This document shows positions 1-6,522 of a stretch of DNA of 12,211 nucleotides, piece after piece (positions within the stretch are counted from its first letter, which is position 1; every line of letters begins with the position of its first letter). The translations under genes were made by a program, and so were the position numbers. The DNA is from an uncultured Lachnospiraceae bacterium (GTDB lineage Bacteria; Bacillota; Clostridia; Lachnospirales; Lachnospiraceae), in the NCBI GenBank assembly GCA_902797785.1, contig CADBUD010000262.1, positions 1 to 12,211 on the forward strand, given 5' to 3'. The notes beneath the pieces were generated by a model. The model was not told the origin of the DNA. It saw only the letters and a program-made list of their open reading frames with translations, and searched no databases.

Positions 1-3000
1 AGGCTGTAGACTAAGCTTCCTCCGGTCGCCTTTCCTTTTTCTGCCAGCTTCTGTGCGCTTCCTGTATAGGTCAGATCCTTTGCTGCCGGTGCCATCACTT
101 CCGCCACTGCTTTTGTGATGGAGAACGACAGGGTCATGCGCGTTCCATCGGAAGAGATTGTTCCTGCCGGAGTCGCGTTCCACTGATTATTTTGTGCATC
201 CTTAAGACGAAGGACGACATCATAGGTGCCCACGTCCGTACCGCCGGCATTTTTTTCCACCTCGTATCTTGCTGTATCAGAGATATCTGCCTTCTGATTC
301 GAACCATTATAGACCTTTGAAGCAATGTCCGGTGCTGTCACCGCATCTGATTCAATCTCTGTCTTTAGCGTCTGCTCTGCCGAATCCTCATGATTTTTAT
401 CTCCCACGACTTTATAATAGATCGTATGGATTCCTGCTTCAGATGCTGTCGGAATCTTTGAGTCATAAACTCCGTCGATCCCCAGCTTATACCTGAGCGC
501 TCCTCCTGTCACAACGACATCCCGGTCATCCACCAATTCCTTTTTTGTTCCATCATAGGACAGACCGGTCACAGATTTCAATCCGGACACCTTTGCCTTA
601 GCCTTCCCAATCTCTGCCCGGATTTCCACTGGTCCGACAGCAGTATGGTCTCCGTCAGGAACGATCCGATACTGAACCGTATATTTTCCCGCATCAGTCC
701 CTTTAGGAGCTTCTCTTTCAAAAGATGCTGTTTCTCCGATCCGGTACTCCATGCTTCCTCCTGTCACGATGACCGTGGATAAAAGACTCTGTTCTGAACC
801 ATTGTAGACCAGACCGGCTGCTGTCGCCACAGCTGCCTCTGCCGGAACCTTGGTAATCTCAAACGGCAGGGAAAGCTGAGATTCTCCACCAAGAAACGTT
901 CCTTTCACCTTGTTCCACCGATAGTTTCCTTCATCCTTAAGCTCCAGCACGACCCGGTAGTTATCTCCGGCATGGATTCCCCCCTTGTTCTCTATTACCT
1001 TATATAAGTCAGTATCAGCAACATTAGCTCGTTGTGTCATGCCAGTATAGAGAAGCGGAACAATCTCCGGCTCATCTACTGCTGCTTTCAAAATAATGGC
1101 CTCACAGCTGACTGGCTCGGCATCTTTATGATTGGCATCTCCTTTGACCTTTGCCCATACAGTATAGTTCCCGGCCTTTGTTTCTTTTGGGAGGATTGAT
1201 GTATAGGTCCCCTCCTTCCCGGTCATGGAAAATTCCATTGTTCCATCATCGGGGATCTTATTTACTGTGACCAATTCCTGTTCCTTTCCCGTATAGGTCA
1301 AATGATTTCCGCTGACCACAGCAGCCTGCGCATCTGCCCTTAAAATGGAGGCTGTCACAAGAGCCGGTTCAACATCCCGATAGGTCTCGCTCTCCATTGC
1401 CTTATACCAGACCGGATATTCTCCGGATTCCGTTTCTGTCGGAATATCCTCACGATAGGTTCCATTCTCTTCTTTACTATAGAGCATGGTCCCTCCGGAT
1501 ACACTTCCCGGCAGAACCAGCTTCTGTTCCTTTCCATTATAGATCGGATGCAGCGCTATCGGTGCTGCGACATTCGGAACTGCCTTTTGAGTATAGTTAG
1601 CATAAAGAATCACATCCCCCGTAGCTGTTGCGGAAATCTGTGTAATAATAGCCGAACCGGTGCTTCCCATGCTCCATCCGGTAAACGTATAGTTCTTTTT
1701 GACCGGAACCGGAAATTTGTCATTGATTCCGTCAATCCCTGTTCCATAGTCATAGACAGATGGCTCGTTCGTTTCCATCGTCCCGCCTTCACTCTTATAA
1801 GTGATAGAATAGGTCTTTGGCCGAAAATGAGCATATAATGTCTTATCACCATAAGCACTGCTATCAATTTTAGACACTTTATTTCCACCTGTCTTTTGGT
1901 CATACCAGCCTTCAAAATCATAGTTCGGCAGACTTACAGCAGCAAAAGACGCCACACCGGTTCCGGTGGTATAACTGGACGGATTTCCTGTATCGGTCAG
2001 TTCAGAGTCATCCAGACTGCTCTTGTAGGTAATGTTATAACTTGCTGCTTTCAATTGAGCATATAATGTAATATCTCCCGGGGCATCCCAATAATAAATA
2101 CCATCCTTCCGTTCTTTCTCATTAGCCTCGTTATACCAGTACCAGTTTTCAAACTCATATCCCGGCGTCGAAGGCGGATTGAAAGTCACTGTATCACCGT
2201 ATGTATAGGTAGAAGGATTATTTGGATTTTCCAGGGGCGAATTATCCAATCCACTCAGGTAAGTGATATTATATATTTTGGGCGTTGCTTTTACATAAAG
2301 CATCTTCATTCCAAAGGCATCCGAAGAAATACTTGTCACCTCCGACGCCGAATCTCCCGTTCCATCATACCAGCCAACAAAATCTCTTCCCTCTCTGGAA
2401 ATCGGCTTAAAGGATTTTACCCCGACTCCATAGTCATATAACCCGGGATTAGGATTTTCCTCAGTACCCGGGTCAATTTCATCGTAATAGCCAAATGGAT
2501 CATAGTATTTAATAGGAAATTGGCATCCAGGTGCAACTCCGGTCAATTCGAGCCCGATTGCTCTTTGATCGCCAGATTCCATCGTTTTGACTTTTTTCAC
2601 ATCAACACTCCAGAATTGAAATGCATTCCCGCCCAAATCCAGATTGGAAGCATCATCTAAAGCCGTATAATTCGCTACAGTAAAGGAATCACCTAAAAAC
2701 TCATCATATTTTGTATATGTTTTATTATTCCATATAAATGAATATTTGATGTAATGTCTCTTGCCATATGTACTTGTAGCGCCTCCAGCTATCGTAATAA
2801 CGTCTCCAGGAACAAGGCGATTCGGAAAATTTTCATCTGTGAAATCGTATACATTATACTCCTTAATTTCATATCCACTGATATCCATCAAGTATTCTTC
2901 CGCATATGCCATTCCCCCTGGAAAGCTTCCTCCAAATGCCATTAAACATGCCATCAAAAATGCTAAGAAGCGCTTTCTTCGTTTCTTTATCATTGATTGT

Positions 3001-3005
3001 TTCAT
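1..3005 (-). CDS. Large secreted modular surface protein, InlB-like plus Ig-like repeats (3' end off window)
   Basis: The frame is open from an ATG at 3005 to the left edge: 1001 codons, no stop, so the C-terminus and any anchor are missing. The start follows AGGAAGG by 8 bases. Residues 1-35 are a signal peptide: basic run KKRRKR, hydrophobic core, cleavage after AYA. Residues 36 to about 157 are a domain I do not recognise. About 158-473 hold four InlB B-repeat-like units (boundaries near 243, 319, 397), each with 'Y.ITY', an 'F.GWY' or 'FTGW' core, and a closing 'LYA' or similar. From 474 come about 80-residue Ig-like modules of two types. Type A carries 'YNGKEQ-LV...GG-M-YS...AG-Y-V'. Type B carries 'Y-G--Q-A-V...D-GNYRWN' or similar. 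They run A-A-B-A-A-B-A. Such proteins are usually adhesins or cell-wall-displayed stalks; the ligand is unknown. The gene lies 91 bases after the glycosyltransferase gene with no visible terminator, so co-transcription is plausible. Confidence 0.93.
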   Translation of the reverse strand, partial: MKQSMIKKRRKRFLAFLMACLMAFGGSFPGGMAYAEEYLMDISGYEIKEYNVYDFTDENFPNRLVPGDVITIAGGATSTYGKRHYIKYSFIWNNKTYTKYDEFLGDSFTVANYTALDDASNLDLGGNAFQFWSVDVKKVKTMESGDQRAIGLELTGVAPGCQFPIKYYDPFGYYDEIDPGTEENPNPGLYDYGVGVKSFKPISREGRDFVGWYDGTGDSASEVTSISSDAFGMKMLYVKATPKIYNITYLSGLDNSPLENPNNPSTYTYGDTVTFNPPSTPGYEFENWYWYNEANEKERKDGIYYWDAPGDITLYAQLKAASYNITYKSSLDDSELTDTGNPSSYTTGTGVASFAAVSLPNYDFEGWYDQKTGGNKVSKIDSSAYGDKTLYAHFRPKTYSITYKSEGGTMETNEPSVYDYGTGIDGINDKFPVPVKKNYTFTGWSMGSTGSAIITQISATATGDVILYANYTQKAVPNVAAPIALHPIYNGKEQKLVLPGSVSGGTMLYSKEENGTYREDIPTETESGEYPVWYKAMESETYRDVEPALVTASILRADAQAAVVSGNHLTYTGKEQELVTVNKIPDDGTMEFSMTGKEGTYTSILPKETKAGNYTVWAKVKGDANHKDAEPVSCEAIILKAAVDEPEIVPLLYTGMTQRANVADTDLYKVIENKGGIHAGDNYRVVLELKDEGNYRWNKVKGTFLGGESQLSLPFEITKVPAEAAVATAAGLVYNGSEQSLLSTVIVTGGSMEYRIGETASFEREAPKGTDAGKYTVQYRIVPDGDHTAVGPVEIRAEIGKAKAKVSGLKSVTGLSYDGTKKELVDDRDVVVTGGALRYKLGIDGVYDSKIPTASEAGIHTIYYKVVGDKNHEDSAEQTLKTEIESDAVTAPDIASKVYNGSNQKADISDTARYEVEKNAGGTDVGTYDVVLRLKDAQNNQWNATPAGTISSDGTRMTLSFSITKAVAEVMAPAAKDLTYTGSAQKLAEKGKATGGSLVYS
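114..1586 (-). repeat. Two-copy A-A-B Ig-like super-repeat within the surface protein gene
   Basis: Protein-level long-period repeat. Module starts are A1 474, A2 556, B1 640, A3 719, A4 801, B2 886 and A5 965. The first super-unit (474-718) is 245 residues and the second (719-964) is 246, with the same module order and both B modules 79 residues long. A third unit has begun where the window ends. Identity between copies is moderate by eye, so this is an old duplication and not a recent tandem copy. Confidence 0.75.
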
Positions 3006-3096
3006 TTTTTCATCCTTCCTCTTTTCTTGATATCTTTTTATTTTTTCCTAACGCTTTCTATCCAAGCCTCCTCCTTTCTATCCTTTCCCTTCGAGC

Positions 3097-3798
3097 CTAA
3101 CACCGGTTTTTCACCATATACCACACATGCCGCACCCCATCCTCTAATGTCCGAAGATGGGAGATCCTCTCCACTCTGCTGTTTCGCAGCCGGACCGGAA
3201 CCTGTGCAATCACACAGCCCTTCCTCGCTCCCTCTGCGATCATTTCTGTCGCAAATTCCATCCCCGCCGTACGCAGGCAGAGCAAAAGTGCCGCTTCCCG
3301 TGAAATTCCCCGAAGGCCACTGTGAAAATCCCTGACCTTGACATGATATCTGCATCTTCCCAAAAAAGACAAGGCTCTCACGCCCAGTTTATGAGAAAAG
3401 GACATTGCCCCCTTTTCTATTCCACCTGCGAACCGGTCTCCGATCACCATATCATTTCCCGCCCGCAAAGCTTCAACCATCAACTCAAGATTTTGGAAAT
3501 CATAGGTCGTATCGCAGTCTCCCAAAATCAGATATTTTCCTGATGATTCATAAATTCCCCGACGGAGGGCCCTTCCGTACCCTCTTCTTTTTTCCACAAC
3601 GACCCTTGCTCCGGTTCTTTTTGCCTCCTGCACGGAATTATCTATGCTCCCATTATCCACGATCAGGATTTCCCCTCGGATCCGATGCTTCTTAAAAAAT
3701 TCCTGTGCCTCCCGGATGCAGAATCGAACACTTTTTTCTTCATTCAGACAAGGCATGATGATGGATAACTCAAGCTGCTCTCTTCTTTTGATGCGCAT
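3097..3798 (-). CDS. GT2 family glycosyltransferase, polyprenyl-phosphate type, lacking C-terminal membrane helices
   Basis: A 233-residue GT-A-fold enzyme. Visible motifs are the N-terminal 'SIIMPCLNEE' (12-21), 'VDNGS' (47-51), the metal/nucleotide-binding 'GDCDTTYDF' (93-101, acidic D94/D96), 'FHSGLRG' (158-164) and 'MEFATEMI' (180-187). These are typical of the DPM1/bactoprenol-phosphate glycosyltransferase group, which moves a sugar from a nucleotide donor to a polyprenyl phosphate on the inner membrane face. Relatives usually continue past the 'DGVRH' region (220-224) into one or two membrane helices. This one stops at residue 233, and no hydrophobic remnant is visible downstream, so it is naturally short or an old truncation. 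The ATG at 3798 is chosen because GGAGGTG sits 8 bases upstream and homology begins there. A longer frame to 3996 only reads across the neighbour. It overlaps the membrane gene by 29 bases, implying translational coupling. The sugar and acceptor are unknown. Confidence 0.88.
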   Translation of the reverse strand: MRIKRREQLELSIIMPCLNEEKSVRFCIREAQEFFKKHRIRGEILIVDNGSIDNSVQEAKRTGARVVVEKRRGYGRALRRGIYESSGKYLILGDCDTTYDFQNLELMVEALRAGNDMVIGDRFAGGIEKGAMSFSHKLGVRALSFLGRCRYHVKVRDFHSGLRGISREAALLLCLRTAGMEFATEMIAEGARKGCVIAQVPVRLRNSRVERISHLRTLEDGVRHVWYMVKNRC

Positions 3799-5101
3799 AC
3801 AGCAGACACCTCCAATCGATCCATTCTGCCAACAGGAATATTCCTGCCATGATCCCCGCCATCTGTGCCCGAAAGGTAAAAAAGCAATGCAGATAGGCAT
3901 GATTGTGTAAAACCAGATACCGCAGGAATGGGATTCCTCCAAGAACAGCATAGACCACGATTCGCTCCGCCTCCACCTTTTCCTTCCGATAAACAAAGAT
4001 CAGATAGCTTCCCACCAGAAACAAAAGAATCCCGACAACATATCCGGAATCACCAAAAGCAAAGGGAAGAAGACATCTTAGATTTCTGATCACGGCGCCC
4101 CAAAGATACCTTCCCATCCCGATTCCCAAGTCTCCTCCCATACGTTCTGCTACATGTGAGCTGATATAGGGGAGAATATTTTTCTGAAGAATCAGGGCGG
4201 CAAGCCCCCATTTTGCCATCCAAGTCAGGCAATAGGCAATCCCCCAAAGAATCACAGCTTTTGCCGGCTGCCGATACGAAAACCTTTCTTCTTTTCTGCC
4301 CAGATACATCCAGAGCAGCAGCGGTACCAGCAAGGTAAGCGTCTCCGCCGTCAGAAAATCCAAATAATTCGTAATCATCCCCGCCAAAAAGAACAACCGG
4401 AACGGGATTTCCTTTTTTCCCCGGGAAATATAAAAGACCATCAGATTCGAACAAATCAGCATCAACAGCATGACCCATGTATATTCCAGTGAAAACGGTA
4501 CCAGCCATCCAAAGACGAACACAAAGGAGGTAAGAAAAGCTCCCAGTGCCGTTAACTCCCGCATCCTGATCAGCTGAAAACAAAGTCCCAAAAGCAAAAG
4601 AAAAAGAACAACGGCATGAAAATGATATATCTTTGGAATAGGAAAAAATACCAACAAAGGGCGAAGCAGGACCAAAGATCCATGCCAATATCTTAGATAT
4701 TGTTGATTCGCCAAATATCCCTGCCGTACCGATTCATAAAAATTTTCGTTTTCCTCCCGATCGGACCGGTAGTAATACGAAGCCTCCATCACAGAAGTAA
4801 ACGGATGGTCTTCCTTAAGCTGATAGGCGATCGACGTGAGAATCACATCTGCGTAATGATCCATCCTGCTGCCCGAAAGAGGCGGCAGCAAAAGAGGAAA
4901 CATTTCCTCCTCCTGATAAAAAAACTCCGCAGAACGCTCTGCATTTTTTTCGATCCATTGCCTTGGAATTTTGGCAGCAAGAACGAGCAGACCCAAAAAA
5001 ATACCGATCATGAACAGAAACAGGAACAGATAGGAAAGAACGTTCCTGGCCGGTATCAGGGTTTCACGTTTTGATAATTTCATGTTTTTGTTTCTTCTCA
5101 T
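3770..5101 (-). CDS. Polytopic membrane protein, probable GT-C-fold glycosyltransferase
   Basis: A 443-residue protein with an N-terminal helix (about 20-43), a large extracytoplasmic loop (about 44-140) and roughly ten further hydrophobic segments (near 145-155, 160-177, 183-200, 205-225, 233-245, 250-266, 282-305, 352-370, 380-398 and 410-428). The first loop holds an acidic 'MDHYADVIL' stretch (80-88), and a late loop has 'LHNHAYLHCFFTFRAQM' (398-414). This layout (acidic residues in the first outer loop, H-rich loop near the end) resembles GT-C polyprenyl-phosphate-sugar-dependent transferases. The family call is by layout, not by a firm signature. The start is uncertain. ATG 5101 follows AAGGAAAGG, ATG 5083 is a further option, and ATG 5122 lies inside a hairpin with no ribosome binding site and is disfavoured. 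The gene overlaps the GT2 gene, which fits a pair in which GT2 makes the lipid-linked sugar and this protein uses it outside the membrane. An alternative is a membrane protein with no transferase activity. Confidence 0.75.
   Translation of the reverse strand: MRRNKNMKLSKRETLIPARNVLSYLFLFLFMIGIFLGLLVLAAKIPRQWIEKNAERSAEFFYQEEEMFPLLLPPLSGSRMDHYADVILTSIAYQLKEDHPFTSVMEASYYYRSDREENENFYESVRQGYLANQQYLRYWHGSLVLLRPLLVFFPIPKIYHFHAVVLFLLLLGLCFQLIRMRELTALGAFLTSFVFVFGWLVPFSLEYTWVMLLMLICSNLMVFYISRGKKEIPFRLFFLAGMITNYLDFLTAETLTLLVPLLLWMYLGRKEERFSYRQPAKAVILWGIAYCLTWMAKWGLAALILQKNILPYISSHVAERMGGDLGIGMGRYLWGAVIRNLRCLLPFAFGDSGYVVGILLFLVGSYLIFVYRKEKVEAERIVVYAVLGGIPFLRYLVLHNHAYLHCFFTFRAQMAGIMAGIFLLAEWIDWRCLLYAHQKKRAA
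3807..3813 (-). promoter_or_regulatory. Ribosome binding site GGAGGTG deciding the GT2 start
   Basis: GGAGGTG lies 8 bases before the ATG at 3798, inside the 3' end of the upstream membrane-protein gene. It supports the short 233-residue start and coupling with that gene. Confidence 0.7.
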
Positions 5102-5113
5102 CCTTTCCTTAGC

Positions 5114-5134
5114 ATGACGCATTTACTGCGTCAT
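5114..5134 (-). other. Hairpin before the membrane-protein gene
   Basis: Perfect 8-bp arms (ATGACGCA / TGCGTCAT) around a 5-base loop, directly upstream of the AAGGAAAGG ribosome binding site. No T-run follows on either strand, so it is not a standard terminator. In the transcript it could affect translation or RNA stability. Confidence 0.5.
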
Positions 5135-5137
5135 AAT

Positions 5138-5174
5138 GGTAGATATGAAAGATTTATCTTTCATCCTTTCTACC
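5138..5174 (-). other. Longer bulged hairpin after the HD-GYP gene
   Basis: The inner perfect arms are ATGAAAGAT (5145-5153) and ATCTTTCAT (5156-5164) with a 2-base centre. The outer arms are GGTAGA (5138-5143) and TCTACC (5169-5174), separated from the inner stem by a 1-base versus 4-base bulge. It lies 6 bases past the HD-GYP stop codon. It lacks a T-tract, so it is more likely an intercistronic processing or stability element than a terminator. Confidence 0.5.
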
Positions 5175-5180
5175 AGCTTC

Positions 5181-6188
5181 TTATTTCTCACACATCTCGT
5201 ACTCCACATCCTCTTCTATCATTTCCAGCATAATAGAGGCAAATCGAGGGTCAAACTGCGTCCCCTTTCCCTTTTCTATTTCTTCCCTGACGGATTCCTG
5301 AGACAGCGGTTTTCGATAGCTCCTATGACTCGTCATGGCATCATAGGAATCTGCCACGGCAATGATCCTTGCCTCCTCAGGAATATCTTCACCAAAAAGC
5401 CCGTCCGGATATCCCTTCCCGTCATAACGCTCATGGTGCCATCTGGCTCCATAGGCGAGCTTTGGCATTTCCTTTATATTTCCAAGAATCCTTGCTCCCA
5501 GAACCGGATGATTCTTTATCATATCATATTCCTCATCCGTCAGTCTGGCCGGCTTGTTGATCACCGCATCCGGAATCCCGATCTTTCCGACATCATGAAG
5601 AAGACCCATCATATAAATCTCCTCCAATCTCTTTCCTCTATAGCCTGCCCGTTTTGCGATCTCCTTTGAATACTCCGCCACACGGCTGGAATGCCCATTG
5701 GTATATGTATCCTTTGCATCGATGGCCGATGCAAGAGATGACACGACATGCATAAAAAGTCTCTCATTTTCCTTCGTTTTCTTCTCCACCTCATCCTCAA
5801 GGTTTCTTTGAAGATGGTCGAGGTCGATCATATGGCGTACCCTTACGGTCAGCACTTCCGGTACAAAGGGCTTTTTGATAAAATCCATGGCTCCCAGAGT
5901 AAGTCCCCGTACCTCCGTTTCTTCTTTTTCATCAGCCGTCAGGAAAATGACCGGAATGGTCTTTCCTTTTTCTGATTTGCGAAGCTCAGTAAGTGTCTCA
6001 AACCCATCCATTCCCGGCATCTTTATATCAAGCAAGATCAGATCCGGCACTTCGTTTTCCCTGATATAATCGATCAATGCCTCTCCCGATCTCATGGCGG
6101 TCACCCGTAGATGCGCGCGACTAAGTATACGCCCTGCTATTTTTAGATTCTGCACATCATCATCCACTACAATTACCCAATCTGCCAT
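5181..6188 (-). CDS. Response regulator with HD-GYP c-di-GMP phosphodiesterase output
   Basis: A 335-residue two-domain protein. Residues 3-120 are a REC domain with acidic D9-D11, phospho-acceptor D54 in 'LLDIKMPG', T84 and K106 ('KKP'), all canonical. A charged coiled-coil-like linker (about 124-145) leads to an HD-GYP domain (about 146-325). This has 'NGHSSRV' (164-170), the HD dyad H198-D199 in 'LLHDVGKIGIPD', and an intact signature 'HHERYDGKGYP' (251-261). The family (RpfG-like) hydrolyses cyclic di-GMP. With these residues present the enzyme is expected to be active, with phosphorylation controlling output. It has no kinase partner here, so the sensor must be elsewhere. The ATG at 6188 follows AAAGGAGG by 5 bases. 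It is the first gene of the leftward cluster and may share a transcript with the glycosyltransferases and surface protein; whether c-di-GMP controls them is inference. Confidence 0.95.
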   Translation of the reverse strand: MADWVIVVDDDVQNLKIAGRILSRAHLRVTAMRSGEALIDYIRENEVPDLILLDIKMPGMDGFETLTELRKSEKGKTIPVIFLTADEKEETEVRGLTLGAMDFIKKPFVPEVLTVRVRHMIDLDHLQRNLEDEVEKKTKENERLFMHVVSSLASAIDAKDTYTNGHSSRVAEYSKEIAKRAGYRGKRLEEIYMMGLLHDVGKIGIPDAVINKPARLTDEEYDMIKNHPVLGARILGNIKEMPKLAYGARWHHERYDGKGYPDGLFGEDIPEEARIIAVADSYDAMTSHRSYRKPLSQESVREEIEKGKGTQFDPRFASIMLEMIEEDVEYEMCEK

Positions 6189-6232
6189 TCGATCCTCCTT
6201 TCTTATCGTTCTTTGATTCTATGATACTCCTC

Positions 6233-6250
6233 TATAAACGTCAGTTTATA
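6233..6250. promoter_or_regulatory. 18-bp palindrome upstream of the HD-GYP gene, candidate operator
   Basis: TATAAAC-GTCA-GTTTATA has perfect 7-bp arms and is centred about 53 bases upstream of the HD-GYP start. The size and symmetry fit a dimeric regulator site. No regulator is identified, and I could not place a convincing leftward -35/-10 around it. Confidence 0.4.
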
Positions 6251-6275
6251 TCTGACTTATTCTGTCTACGGTGTA

Positions 6276-6308
6276 TGCAGATAAAGCTCCAGTGGAGCTT
6301 TATCTGCA
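6276..6308. repeat. Perfect inverted repeat, 15-bp arms with 3-base loop
   Basis: The left arm TGCAGATAAAGCTCC (6276-6290) and right arm GGAGCTTTATCTGCA (6294-6308) flank AGT. There is no T-run on either side, so neither strand makes a classical intrinsic terminator. It could be an interspersed palindromic element or a structured leader. Nothing nearby marks it as part of an insertion sequence. Confidence 0.65.
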
Positions 6309-6422
6309 GGATGCCTGTGCTGTCAACCACTCACACTTCGTGTTCGCAGAACAGTACCAGACTCCTTCAAAATCAAAAAAATCACATATCAGATTATCAA
6401 ATTTTATTCAAAATCACAATCT

Positions 6423-6462
6423 ATCTGTGTTAAAAAGACAGAAACTGTGTCAAAAAGCTAGA
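6423..6462 (+). promoter_or_regulatory. Tandem 20-bp direct repeats, candidate LytTR-type binding site
   Basis: Two head-to-tail 20-mers (6423-6442 and 6443-6462) match at 16 of 20 positions, with core CTGTGTYAAAAAGMYAGA at 6425-6442 and 6445-6462. The 20-bp period puts both on nearly the same helix face. LytTR regulators are known to bind paired direct repeats near the -35 region, and the gene downstream encodes one. The second copy overlaps the proposed -35 box. Autoregulation is inference. Confidence 0.55.
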
Positions 6463-6487
6463 CTCCAGCTTAATTTTATGTTATTAT
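6459..6487 (+). promoter_or_regulatory. Sigma-70-type promoter for the LytTR/GHKL/MATE operon
   Basis: The -35 TAGACT (6459-6464; 4/6 to TTGACA) and -10 TATTAT (6482-6487; 5/6 to TATAAT) are separated by exactly 17 bases. Transcription would start near 6494, leaving a leader of about 29 bases that holds the AAGGAG ribosome binding site (6511-6516). A weak -35 overlapped by direct repeats suggests an activator-dependent promoter. Confidence 0.5.
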
Positions 6488-6522
6488 TTGCATTGGATTC
6501 TTGTCTCTGAAAGGAGTTTGAT

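Larger units (their letters stand above)
6189..6522. other. Divergent intergenic region between HD-GYP and LytTR genes
   Basis: These 334 bases hold no gene I can support. They contain two palindromes (6233-6250 and 6276-6308), a weaker nested hairpin with arms ACAC/GTGT and CTGT/ACAG around 6322-6354, an AT-rich stretch (6365-6425), a tandem direct repeat (6423-6462) and a promoter for the rightward operon. The plus-strand frame about 6256-6510 is open but lacks a ribosome binding site. Confidence 0.7.

Noticed and set aside
3002..3013. Three-codon leader ORF (ATG AAA AAA TGA) before the surface-protein start
   Set aside because: It is probably chance in an A-rich stretch after the ribosome binding site. 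ATG 3005 gives a clear signal peptide.
3038..3355. 105-residue minus-strand ORF overlapping the GT2 gene end
   Set aside because: Shadow frame of the GT2 gene, Gly/Asp/Ser-rich with no family features.
3799..3996. Longer N-terminus for the GT2 protein starting at 3996
   Set aside because: The extra 66 residues are a shifted-frame reading of the membrane-protein gene. The GT2 homology and GGAGGTG site both point to 3798.
5102..5122. Membrane-protein start at ATG 5122
   Set aside because: It lies inside a hairpin and lacks a ribosome binding site. ATG 5101 directly follows AAGGAAAGG.
6276..6308. Bidirectional intrinsic terminator
   Set aside because: No T-run follows the stem on either strand, and it sits between divergent gene starts, not gene ends.
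6256..6510. Open plus-strand frame with coding-like text ('APVELYLQDACAVNHS') upstream of the LytTR gene
   Set aside because: No ribosome binding site or recognised family. It runs through a palindrome and the proposed promoter, so it may be a decayed fragment at most.
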